Positions 1 to 6,349 of a stretch of DNA of 6,385 nt are shown here, piece by piece. Under the pieces are notes generated by a model that searched no databases, was not told where the DNA came from, and saw nothing but the letters and a program-made list of their open reading frames with translations. Numbering within the stretch: the first letter of the stretch is position 1; each line of letters begins with the position of its first letter. A program made the position numbers and the translations under genes. The stretch comes from Prevotellaceae bacterium (GTDB lineage: Bacteria > Bacteroidota > Bacteroidia > Bacteroidales > Bacteroidaceae). Location of the stretch: NCBI GenBank assembly GCA_021204545.1, contig JAJPZF010000027.1, forward strand, positions 1-6,385, given 5' to 3'.

Positions 1-2
1 TC

Positions 3-584
3 TGCTACATAATGGGCGAAGTGGGCAGCGGCAAGAGCAGCCTGCTCAAGAGCGTTTACGGCGAGCTGCCCATAGCCAAGGGCAGCGCAACGGTGCTCGA
101 CACAAACCTCTGCCGCCTGAAGCCTCGCAGACTGCCAAGGCTGAGGAAACAGATGGGCATTATCTTCCAGGATTTCCAGTTGCTCAGGGACCGCACCGTG
201 CAGGAAAACCTTGACTTCGTGCTTCGCTCCACCGGATGGAAAAAGAGGCAGCTGAGGCGCGAACGCATAGAGGAGGTGCTTGAGCAGGTGGGCTTGAGCG
301 AGAGTGCTATGAGCATGCCTTACGAGCTTTCGGGAGGCGAGCAGCAGTGCGTCTGCATAGCCAGGGCGTTGCTCAACAAGCCGCGCCTGCTCGTTGCCGA
401 CGAGCCAACCGCCAACCTTAGCGCCGAGAGCAGCAGACTGGTGATGCAACTGCTCTCGGAGATAAGAAAAGACGGCACTGCCGTGCTGCTAAGCACACAC
501 AACAGCCGCCTGCCCGAGCTTTTCGCAGGGCGCATACGCGAGTGCAAGGACGGCAAGCTGGAGGAAAGGACTGAAGAAGAATAA
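3..584 (+). CDS. ftsE: FtsE-like cell-division ABC transporter ATPase, 5'-truncated by the window edge
   Basis: ATP-binding subunit of an FtsE/LolD-type ABC system. FtsE normally pairs with membrane FtsX at the inner face of the cytoplasmic membrane and couples division to cell-wall hydrolysis. The reading frame is open to the left edge (Cys-Tyr-Ile before the first ATG at 12), and that ATG sits directly before the Walker A motif, so it is not the true start; about 30-40 residues are missing. Numbering from the ATG at 12: Walker A GEVGSGKSS (2-10), Q-loop FQDF (52-55), signature LSGGEQQ (106-112), Walker B ending LLVADE (D130, E131), H-loop His163. The sequence around the Q-loop and the phrase DRTVQENL are FtsE-like. 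Oddities: the Arg that normally follows the signature LSGGxQQ is Cys113, and the D-loop reads ANLS instead of the usual NLD. No ftsX is visible. It ends 16 nt before lysC. Another LolD/MacB-like ATPase is possible but less likely. Confidence 0.85.
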   Translation, partial: CYIMGEVGSGKSSLLKSVYGELPIAKGSATVLDTNLCRLKPRRLPRLRKQMGIIFQDFQLLRDRTVQENLDFVLRSTGWKKRQLRRERIEEVLEQVGLSESAMSMPYELSGGEQQCVCIARALLNKPRLLVADEPTANLSAESSRLVMQLLSEIRKDGTAVLLSTHNSRLPELFAGRIRECKDGKLEERTEEE

Positions 585-600
585 ATAAAGGACAAGGGAT

Positions 601-1932
601 ATGAACGTAATGAAATTCGGCGGCACGAGCGTGGGCACTGCCCAGCGGATGAAGGATGTCGCCAAGCTTATAACACCACGTGAGGGAGAACAGAACTTCG
701 TGGTGCTGAGCGCGATGAGCGGGACTACCAACTCGCTCGTGGAGATAGCCGACTACCTCTACAAGAAAAACCCCGAGGGGGCGAACACCATCATCAACAA
801 ACTGGAGCGGAAATACCTCGACCACGCCGACAAGCTGCACGAGACGAGGGAATACCGCGAACTGACACGCAAGTTCCTCCGCGAGGAGTTCACCTACCTG
901 CGCTCGTTCACCAAGATAATGTTCACCTCGTTCGAGGAGAAAGTCATACTGGCACAGGGCGAGATCATTAGCAGCAACATGATGACGAACTTGCTGCTCG
1001 AGACGGGGCGAAAGGCTATCCTGCTGAACGCCCTCGACATAGTGCGCACCGACAAGAACGCAGAGCCTGACTTCAACTATATAAGGGAAAAGCTGCTCGC
1101 AAAGCTGGAGGCTAACCCCGGATACGAGATCTACGTCACGCAAGGCTACATCTGCCGCAACGCCTACGGCGAGATTGACAACCTTCTGCGCGGCGGTAGC
1201 GACTACACTGCCTGCCTCATCGGGGCTGCCTTGCAGACCAAGGAAATACAAATCTGGACGGACATCGACGGCATTCACAACAACGACCCGAGGCTCGTGG
1301 CTCACACCGAGCCGGTCAGGCAACTCTACTTCGAGGAGGCGGCAGAGCTTGCTTACTTCGGAGCTAAGATACTGCACCCGACGTGCATCCAGCCAGCCAA
1401 GTTCCAGGGAGTGCCTGTACGCCTGCTCAACACCATGGAGCCCTCAGCGCCCGGCACGATAATAAACAACGAAATGCAGCACGGCTCCATCAAGGCGGTC
1501 GCCGCTAAAGACGGCATAACTGCCATACAGATACAGTCGTCGAGAATGCTGCTCGCCCACGGCTTCCTCTGCAAGGTGTTCGACATCTTCGAGGAGTACA
1601 AGACGAGCATCGATATGGTCTGCACCAGCGAGGTGGGCGTTAGCGTGACGATAGACAACAAGAGCCACCTTGCGGACATAATCAACGAGCTGAAGAAATA
1701 CGGCACGGTGAGCGTTGAGCCGAATATGTGCATTATCTGTATCGTGGGAGACCTCGACAGCACCAACGTGGGCTTCGAGACAAGGGCTATGATGGCAATG
1801 AAGAACATACCCGTGAGAATGATATCATACGGCGGCAGCAACTACAACATCTCCCTGCTCGTAACCGAAAAGGACAAGCAACGCACGCTGCAAGCCCTCA
1901 GCGACAATCTGTTCAACCAAGCAAAAGACTAA
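601..1932 (+). CDS. lysC: Aspartate kinase (monofunctional, with C-terminal ACT domains)
   Basis: Phosphorylates L-aspartate to 4-phospho-L-aspartate with ATP, the first committed step toward DAP/lysine, threonine and methionine; cytoplasmic. The 443-residue length fits monofunctional aspartate kinases. The amino-acid kinase domain covers about residues 1-290: N-terminal KFGGTSVG (5-12), RGGSDYTA (197-204), WTDIDGI followed by NDPR (219-231) and FGAKILHP (253-260), all hallmark substrate and nucleotide sites. Two ACT regulatory segments follow, about 297-370 and 375-443, the second with the MISYGGSNYNIS stretch typical of the family. No homoserine dehydrogenase domain is fused. The ACT domains imply feedback inhibition by an end product, probably lysine and/or threonine, but the effector cannot be read from sequence. 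The ATG at 601 is chosen because KFGGTS starts at residue 5, as usual; a purine-rich AAGGACAAGGG stretch lies just upstream. lysA follows after 3 nt. Confidence 0.96.
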   Translation: MNVMKFGGTSVGTAQRMKDVAKLITPREGEQNFVVLSAMSGTTNSLVEIADYLYKKNPEGANTIINKLERKYLDHADKLHETREYRELTRKFLREEFTYLRSFTKIMFTSFEEKVILAQGEIISSNMMTNLLLETGRKAILLNALDIVRTDKNAEPDFNYIREKLLAKLEANPGYEIYVTQGYICRNAYGEIDNLLRGGSDYTACLIGAALQTKEIQIWTDIDGIHNNDPRLVAHTEPVRQLYFEEAAELAYFGAKILHPTCIQPAKFQGVPVRLLNTMEPSAPGTIINNEMQHGSIKAVAAKDGITAIQIQSSRMLLAHGFLCKVFDIFEEYKTSIDMVCTSEVGVSVTIDNKSHLADIINELKKYGTVSVEPNMCIICIVGDLDSTNVGFETRAMMAMKNIPVRMISYGGSNYNISLLVTEKDKQRTLQALSDNLFNQAKD

Positions 1933-1935
1933 GTT

Positions 1936-3090
1936 ATGAGCTTTCCATTGGACAGGTTCAAAGAACTGACGACACCCTTTTATTACTACGACACTGACCT
2001 GCTCGAGCAGACCCTGCAGGCGATAAAGAAGGCTATGCTCCCCGGCAGCCACTTGCACTACGCCGTGAAAGCCTGCGCCAACCCCTCGGTGCTGAGGCTT
2101 ATAGCCCAGTCGGGAGTGGGCTGCGACTGCGTGAGCGGAGGCGAGATAAGGGCGTGCCTCAAGGCTGGCTTCAGGGCGGACAGCATTGTGTTCGCGGGAG
2201 TGGGGAAAAGCGACTGGGAGATTGAGCTGGCACTGGACGAGGGAATCTTCTGCTTCAACGTGGAGAGCAAGCCCGAGCTGGAGGTGATAAGCCAACTGGC
2301 GGCTGCGAAAGGACGGACGGCAAGGGTGGCCCTGCGCATCAACCCGAACGTTGGGGCACACACGCACGCCAACATCACCACTGGACTGGCGGAGAACAAG
2401 TTCGGCATCGACATGCAGGACATGGAGGACGTCATTGCCCTCGCCCAAAGACTTAAGAACGTGGAGCTTATAGGACTGCACTTCCACATCGGCAGCCAGA
2501 TACTGGAGATGGACGACTTCGAGGCTCTCTCCAAGCGCATCAACGAGCTGCAAGAGCGGCTTGACGGCATTGGGGTGAGCCTTAAGCATATAAACGTGGG
2601 AGGCGGACTGGGCATCGACTACAACGAGCCCGACAAGCACCCGATACCCGACTTCAGGGCTTACTTCGACACGTTCTACAAGCACCTTAGGCTTCGGGAG
2701 GGGCAGCAGCTACACTTCGAGCTGGGACGCTCGGTGGTGGGACAGTGCGGAAGCCTCATCACTAAGGTGCTTTACGTCAAGGAGAACGCCATCAAGAAGT
2801 TCTGCATCGTCGACGCGGGAATGACTGACCTTATACGTCCCGCCCTCTACGACGCTTACCACCGTATTGACAACCTGACAGGCCACGGGGAAGAGGAGAC
2901 GTACGACGTCGTTGGCCCGATATGCGAGTCGAGCGATGTCTTCCAGAAGGACTACAAGATGCCTAAGGCACAGCGTGGAGACTTGCTTGCCTTGCGTTCG
3001 GCAGGGGCTTACGGAGAGATAATGGCGAGCCAGTATAACTGCCGCCCCCTGCCTTTGGGCTACACCAAGAAAGACTTGATGAATGACTGA
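1936..3090 (+). CDS. lysA: Diaminopimelate decarboxylase
   Basis: PLP-dependent fold-type III enzyme converting meso-diaminopimelate to L-lysine and CO2, the last step of lysine synthesis; cytoplasmic homodimer. At 384 residues it is slightly shorter than many LysA proteins (about 400-420) but complete. Visible sites: PLP Schiff-base lysine Lys45 in YAVKACAN; HFHIGSQ at 182-188; the phosphate-binding glycine motif NVGGGLG at 220-226; Glu262-Leu-Gly-Arg265 where most family members have EPGR; and the CESSD motif beginning at Cys330, the catalytic cysteine contributed across the dimer and typical of DAP decarboxylases rather than ornithine or arginine decarboxylases. The AGAYG motif is present near the C-terminus. 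The ATG at 1936 follows the lysC stop by 3 nt without a clear Shine-Dalgarno, suggesting coupled translation. The gene overlaps the next by 8 nt. Having the first and last genes of the pathway side by side supports co-regulation of lysine supply against DAP drawn off for peptidoglycan. Confidence 0.96.
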   Translation: MSFPLDRFKELTTPFYYYDTDLLEQTLQAIKKAMLPGSHLHYAVKACANPSVLRLIAQSGVGCDCVSGGEIRACLKAGFRADSIVFAGVGKSDWEIELALDEGIFCFNVESKPELEVISQLAAAKGRTARVALRINPNVGAHTHANITTGLAENKFGIDMQDMEDVIALAQRLKNVELIGLHFHIGSQILEMDDFEALSKRINELQERLDGIGVSLKHINVGGGLGIDYNEPDKHPIPDFRAYFDTFYKHLRLREGQQLHFELGRSVVGQCGSLITKVLYVKENAIKKFCIVDAGMTDLIRPALYDAYHRIDNLTGHGEEETYDVVGPICESSDVFQKDYKMPKAQRGDLLALRSAGAYGEIMASQYNCRPLPLGYTKKDLMND

Positions 3091-4282
3091 CCTGCTTGAG
3101 CGACTTCAAGGGTTGCTTGCCGAATACCTGACGATGGAGAACATTGCCTTCGCAGTGTTCTCTCTGCTGTGGCTTACGTCTATGATACGCTGCTTCGGAC
3201 ACCGCAGGCTCGCCAACCTTGCGCTCAGGCAAAGGCGTGAGAAAAGAGGCGAGGCAGTGCCTATTAGCGTGGTGGTGCTGGCGGAGAACCAATGCAACCT
3301 GCTGAGGAAGAGGCTGCACAAGTTCCTCGACCAGACGCACCCCGACTTCGAGGTCATCGTCGTGGACATGAACTCGCAGGACGAGACGCAAGCCTACCTT
3401 AAGTCGCTCGACTATATGCCGCACCTCCACTACCGCACACTGCCCGACGGGGCGAAGGACATCAGCCCCGAGCAGCTTGCCCTTACCCTCGGCATACGCA
3501 CGGCGACGAAGGAGTGGGTGCTGCTCACCAACATCGCATGCGAGCCCGAGTCGAGGATGTGGCTGTACAACATCTCCTCAAGGTGCACTGCGGACAAGAG
3601 CATCGTCTTAGGCTACACACGCTACCGCAACCCGCACGGATGGGCGGGGATGCGCTACTGCTTCTTCAGCGCCTGGCAGCAGATGCTCAACCTTACGCAC
3701 GTGAGGAGGCGTTATATCTACAGGGCGGAAGCCACTAACCTGTGCTACCGCAAGGAGTTCTTCCTCCAGCACAAAGGCTTCGCAAGGAACACGACACTCC
3801 TCACGGGGGCGACGGACATAATGGTGAACACCTACAGCGACAGGGGTAATACCGCCGTCTGCCTGCTTCCCGAGACGACGATGCTTAAGGACTGTCCTCG
3901 CTCTCGACAAAGCTGGGCGACGGAGAGGCTCTTCTTTATGGAGACGCGGAGGCACTTAAGGAAGAAGACCACCTACCGCCTGCGTTACGCCTTGTCCGTC
4001 CTCCTTACTTGGCTCTACACACTGTCCTTAGTGGCGACGCTGACCCTTAGCCTTCTGCTTACCGAGCAGCCCTACCCTCTCGCCATCGCCGCCGCTGTGA
4101 TGTGGGCAGTGCACTCTATATGGAGGAGCAACTGCATTAACCGTACCTTCAGGACGCTTAAGGAGCCGAGGCTTTACTTCTCCCTACCCTTGATGCTGCA
4201 CCTCATAGCCAAGTGGGACTTCACCGCTTGGACGAGGCACAAGCTCACCAACAAGAAGCTCTTCCGCAAGCGGTTCGTCTGA
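3083..4282 (+). CDS. Membrane-anchored family 2 glycosyltransferase-like protein with degenerate acidic motifs
   Basis: Resembles bacterial GT2 (GT-A fold) enzymes that move sugars from nucleotide donors at the cytoplasmic membrane. Order of parts: an N-terminal membrane helix at about 18-36; a basic linker; the GT-A start PISVVVLAEN, then FEVIVVDMNSQDET, typical of GT2 nucleotide binding; WVLLTNIACEP at 145-155, where active relatives usually carry a DxD-like TDADC; GATD at 242-245, where relatives often have a Glu/Asp-Asp pair; then GNTAVCLLPET and a basic helix-rich stretch. Hydrophobic segments at about 303-328, 335-350 and 366-382 would anchor the C-terminus. The substrate is unknown. 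Missing acids at the metal-binding position suggest either an altered metal site or a non-catalytic role. The ATG at 3083 overlaps the lysA stop by 8 nt, implying translational coupling; Met18 is an alternative start but would begin at the edge of the first helix. The GT2 fold is fairly sure; activity is not. Confidence 0.8.
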   Translation: MTDLLERLQGLLAEYLTMENIAFAVFSLLWLTSMIRCFGHRRLANLALRQRREKRGEAVPISVVVLAENQCNLLRKRLHKFLDQTHPDFEVIVVDMNSQDETQAYLKSLDYMPHLHYRTLPDGAKDISPEQLALTLGIRTATKEWVLLTNIACEPESRMWLYNISSRCTADKSIVLGYTRYRNPHGWAGMRYCFFSAWQQMLNLTHVRRRYIYRAEATNLCYRKEFFLQHKGFARNTTLLTGATDIMVNTYSDRGNTAVCLLPETTMLKDCPRSRQSWATERLFFMETRRHLRKKTTYRLRYALSVLLTWLYTLSLVATLTLSLLLTEQPYPLAIAAAVMWAVHSIWRSNCINRTFRTLKEPRLYFSLPLMLHLIAKWDFTAWTRHKLTNKKLFRKRFV

Positions 4283-4289
4283 CCAAGAT

Positions 4290-4925
4290 ATGCAAAGCCT
4301 GCCGTTCATTGCCTGGTGCCTTGGGCACCTCAACTACTGGGTTATAGTCTGCCTTATGGCCATCGAGAGCAGCTTCATACCCTTCCCCAGCGAGGTGGTC
4401 ATCCCTCCCGCAGCCTACCTTGCCGCAAGCCATCAGGGAGGGCTTAACGTCTTCCTCGTCGTCGTCTTCGGCACTCTTGGGGCTTTGCTTGGGGCGTTCG
4501 TCAACTACGGCCTCGCCTTGTGGCTGGGCAGGCCTATCGTCTATAGCTTCGCAGGCAGCCGACTGGGGCGTCTCTGCCTCTTGGACAAGGCGAAGGTGGA
4601 GACGGCTGAGCGTTACTTCGTCCGTCACGGTAAGCTCGCCACGCTCGTGGGCAGGCTTGTGCCTGCCGTAAGGCAGCTTATAAGCATCCCCGCGGGTCTC
4701 GCGAGGATGAGCCTCGGCAAGTTCGCCCTTTACACAGCCATAGGGGCGGGCGTGTGGAACACTGTCCTTGCGGCGATAGGCTACTGGTTGGCTGGCGTCG
4801 TGCCTTACGACGAGCTGGACGCTACGGTGGCACACTACGAGCTTTACGTCAAGCTCCTTATGGTGCTCATCGGGCTTGCCGCTGTGGCGTACCTTATATA
4901 TAAAGGTATAGGAGGGAAGAGATGA
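4290..4925 (+). CDS. DedA-family (SNARE-associated/VTT domain) integral membrane protein
   Basis: Multi-pass inner-membrane protein of the DedA superfamily. Some members (for example UptA of Bacillus subtilis) return undecaprenyl phosphate across the membrane for reuse in envelope-glycan synthesis; others affect phospholipid balance and proton-motive-force-related stress. The 211-residue length is normal. Hallmarks: Glu26 then FIPFPSEVVIPP (29-40) in the first re-entrant region; the small-residue segment GTLGALLGAFVNYGLALWLGR (61-81); RHGKLATLVGR (112-122) followed by P125, R128 and PAG (134-136), the DedA signature with essential arginines; then membrane helices at about 142-163 and 186-205. 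The ATG at 4290 lies 7 nt after the preceding stop, with no strong Shine-Dalgarno. The stop overlaps the next ATG in an ATGA arrangement. The specific lipid substrate cannot be told from sequence; the neighbouring GT2-like gene makes a lipid-carrier role plausible (inference). Confidence 0.92.
   Translation: MQSLPFIAWCLGHLNYWVIVCLMAIESSFIPFPSEVVIPPAAYLAASHQGGLNVFLVVVFGTLGALLGAFVNYGLALWLGRPIVYSFAGSRLGRLCLLDKAKVETAERYFVRHGKLATLVGRLVPAVRQLISIPAGLARMSLGKFALYTAIGAGVWNTVLAAIGYWLAGVVPYDELDATVAHYELYVKLLMVLIGLAAVAYLIYKGIGGKR
4911..4916 (+). promoter_or_regulatory. Strong Shine-Dalgarno-like site for the last gene
   Basis: GGAGGG lies 5 nt before the ATG at 4922. It is the clearest ribosome-binding-like site in the operon and supports that start, although the same bases also encode the Gly-Gly near the C-terminus of the DedA protein, so it could be incidental. 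Shine-Dalgarno use is generally weak in Bacteroidota. Confidence 0.4.
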
Positions 4926-6112
4926 GGAGGTGGCTGCCGTTCGTTATCGCTCTCCTTGCCTCGACGCGCTCGAGGGCGCAGCTGTGGGACAATCTCTTCA
5001 GCGACCCTCTCGGCACGGACTCTGCCGAGACGCAGGTGCTGAGCCTTAAGGTCGACGCAACGGCTTTCTTCAGGGACAACGAGTACGACGGCTCCAGTCT
5101 TACCAACGGCTACACGCTGCCGGGCGTACGCCTGTGCCCCGCGCTAACCTATAACCCCATCAGTCAGATCCACCTTGAGCTGGGAGGATACGCCATCTTC
5201 TACGACGGGGCAAGCAAGTACCCCAACTACGCCTTCCACGACGTGGCGACGTGGAAAGGCTCGCAGTACAGCCGCGGCTCCCACGCCTTGCCCTTCTTCC
5301 GCGCAGAGGCGCGACTGAAGACGCTCACCCTTGTGCTCGGCGACATCTACGGGGCGCAGAACCACAGGATGATATACCCGCTCTTCAACCCCGAGCTTAG
5401 CCTCTCCGCCGACCCCGAGATGGGCTTCCAGCTGCTCCTTAACCGCAAGAGGGTTCACCTCGACGCTTGGCTTGACTGGCAGAGCTACATCTACGAGCTC
5501 GACACGCACCAGGAGGCGTTCACCGTGGGAGTGAACAGCGAGATAAGGTGGAACCCGAAGCGTGGCAGGCTCAGGTGGACGACGCCCGTGCAGCTGCTTA
5601 TACAGCACCGCGGAGGAGAGCAGGACACGACCTCCCTCGGAGTGCAGACGGTGGCGAACGCCAGCATTGGTCTCAGGCTCGACGCAGACCCAAGGGGACA
5701 CGCGCTAAGCCACGTACGGGCGGAGGCGAACGCCCTCCTTAGCTACCAGCAGTCAGGCAGCCTCTGGCCGTTCCAGACGGGTTACGCCACCCACGCCTCC
5801 GCACAGCTGACCCTCTGGCAGTGCGTAGCCATCGAGGCGGGCTACGTTGGCGCGCCCAAGCAGTACGCCAACCTCTTCGGCAGCCCCTTCTTCGGGACGC
5901 TCAGCATTGTGGATGACGCGCTGCGGCTCCGGGGAGTGCGCACCGCCTACCTTAGGGCTGACTACACCTACGCCTTCACGAGGCAGTACAAGCTGGGAGC
6001 CGACTTCGAGCTGCTCTCCGCGCACTCGCGCCGCCTCGACGAGACGAAGTTCAGCTTCGGCGTGTACTTCCGCGTCTGCCCAAGCTTCAGGCTCAAGGCG
6101 TTCAAGAGATAG
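4922..6112 (+). CDS. Uncharacterised exported protein, probable outer-membrane beta-barrel
   Basis: I do not recognise a named family. Residues 1-19 form a Sec signal peptide: Arg2-Arg3, a hydrophobic core WLPFVIALLA, and a likely signal peptidase I cut after SRA at residue 19, leaving Gln20 as the first mature residue. Cleavage before Gln is the Bacteroidota 'Q-rule' pattern, with Gln expected to become pyroglutamate. No lipobox Cys is present. The remaining roughly 375 residues show many short stretches of alternating polar and hydrophobic/aromatic residues (for example IHLELGGYAIFYDG, AFTVGVNSEIRW, TAYLRADYTYAF and the last strand FSFGVYFRV), separated by Asp/Asn/Gly-rich turns, which fits a mid-sized barrel of roughly a dozen or more strands. 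It contains GDIYGAQNHR followed by PLFNPELSLSADPE, a non-barrel-like motif that may define the family. It overlaps dedA by 4 nt and ends the operon. The protein does not end in a canonical aromatic residue but in a basic tail. A transport, anchoring or assembly role is open. Confidence 0.75.
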   Translation: MRRWLPFVIALLASTRSRAQLWDNLFSDPLGTDSAETQVLSLKVDATAFFRDNEYDGSSLTNGYTLPGVRLCPALTYNPISQIHLELGGYAIFYDGASKYPNYAFHDVATWKGSQYSRGSHALPFFRAEARLKTLTLVLGDIYGAQNHRMIYPLFNPELSLSADPEMGFQLLLNRKRVHLDAWLDWQSYIYELDTHQEAFTVGVNSEIRWNPKRGRLRWTTPVQLLIQHRGGEQDTTSLGVQTVANASIGLRLDADPRGHALSHVRAEANALLSYQQSGSLWPFQTGYATHASAQLTLWQCVAIEAGYVGAPKQYANLFGSPFFGTLSIVDDALRLRGVRTAYLRADYTYAFTRQYKLGADFELLSAHSRRLDETKFSFGVYFRVCPSFRLKAFKR

Positions 6113-6147
6113 GTGAGGCGGCGCGTTTGCCACGAGAGAACCCCGGA

Positions 6148-6167
6148 AAAGGGGTGTAGACCCCTTT
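6148..6167 (+). terminator. Perfect hairpin after the operon, possible transcription terminator
   Basis: Arms AAAGGGGT (6148-6155) and ACCCCTTT (6160-6167) are exact reverse complements around a GTAG loop, 35 nt after the last stop codon. The position suits operon termination, but only three T residues end the stem and no longer U-tract follows, so intrinsic termination may be weak or may rely on the hairpins further on. It is also the first, diverged member of the repeat array. Confidence 0.4.
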
Positions 6168-6349
6168 CGCAAAAAGGATAATACCCCTTTGACCAAAGGG
6201 GTAATACCTCTTTACCGAAAGGGGTAATACCTCTTTACCGAAAGGGGTAATACCTCTTTACCGAAAGGGGTAATACCTCTTTACCGAAAGGGGTAATACC
6301 TCTTTATCGAAAGGGGTAATACCTCTTTATCGAAAGGGGTAATACCTCT
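6148..6349. repeat. Tandem array of 23-bp palindromic hairpin units
   Basis: Each regular unit consists of left arm AAAGGGGT, loop AAT, right arm ACCTCTTT and a 4-nt spacer (ACCG or ATCG), 23 bp in total. Six full units start at 6195, 6218, 6241, 6264, 6287 and 6310; a seventh starts at 6333 and stops after ACCTCT at 6349. Two diverged units lie to the left, at 6148 (perfect arms, GTAG loop) and 6172 (left arm AAAAGGAT, right arm ACCCCTTT). Spacers are ACCG in the first four regular units and ATCG in the next two. The arms of regular units differ from a perfect palindrome by one base, which is a G-U pair in plus-strand RNA. The period is not a multiple of three and every unit carries TAA, so the array is not coding. 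The flanks (6113-6147 and 6350-6385) hold nothing I can identify. Confidence 0.97.

Noticed and set aside
12..14. ATG at 12 as the true start of the ABC ATPase
   Set aside because: It lies immediately before Walker A and the frame stays open to the window edge; ABC ATPases need a preceding strand region with the A-loop, so the gene begins upstream.
418..1377. Long open frame on the minus strand antisense to lysC
   Set aside because: Its translation is low-complexity (Val/Leu/Ala/Glu-rich) with no recognisable motif, and it lies opposite a clear aspartate kinase; it is a by-product of GC-rich codon use.
1825..2685. Long open frame on the minus strand antisense to lysA
   Set aside because: Same reasoning: opposite a complete LysA with all catalytic motifs, and no family features of its own.
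5753..6196. Minus-strand open frame beginning inside the repeat array and running into the last gene
   Set aside because: The start lies in non-coding repeats and the rest is antisense to the signal-peptide-bearing plus-strand gene; composition is a shadow.
6148..6349. CRISPR array
   Set aside because: The units abut with only 4-nt constant spacers, there are no unique spacers, and no cas genes are near.
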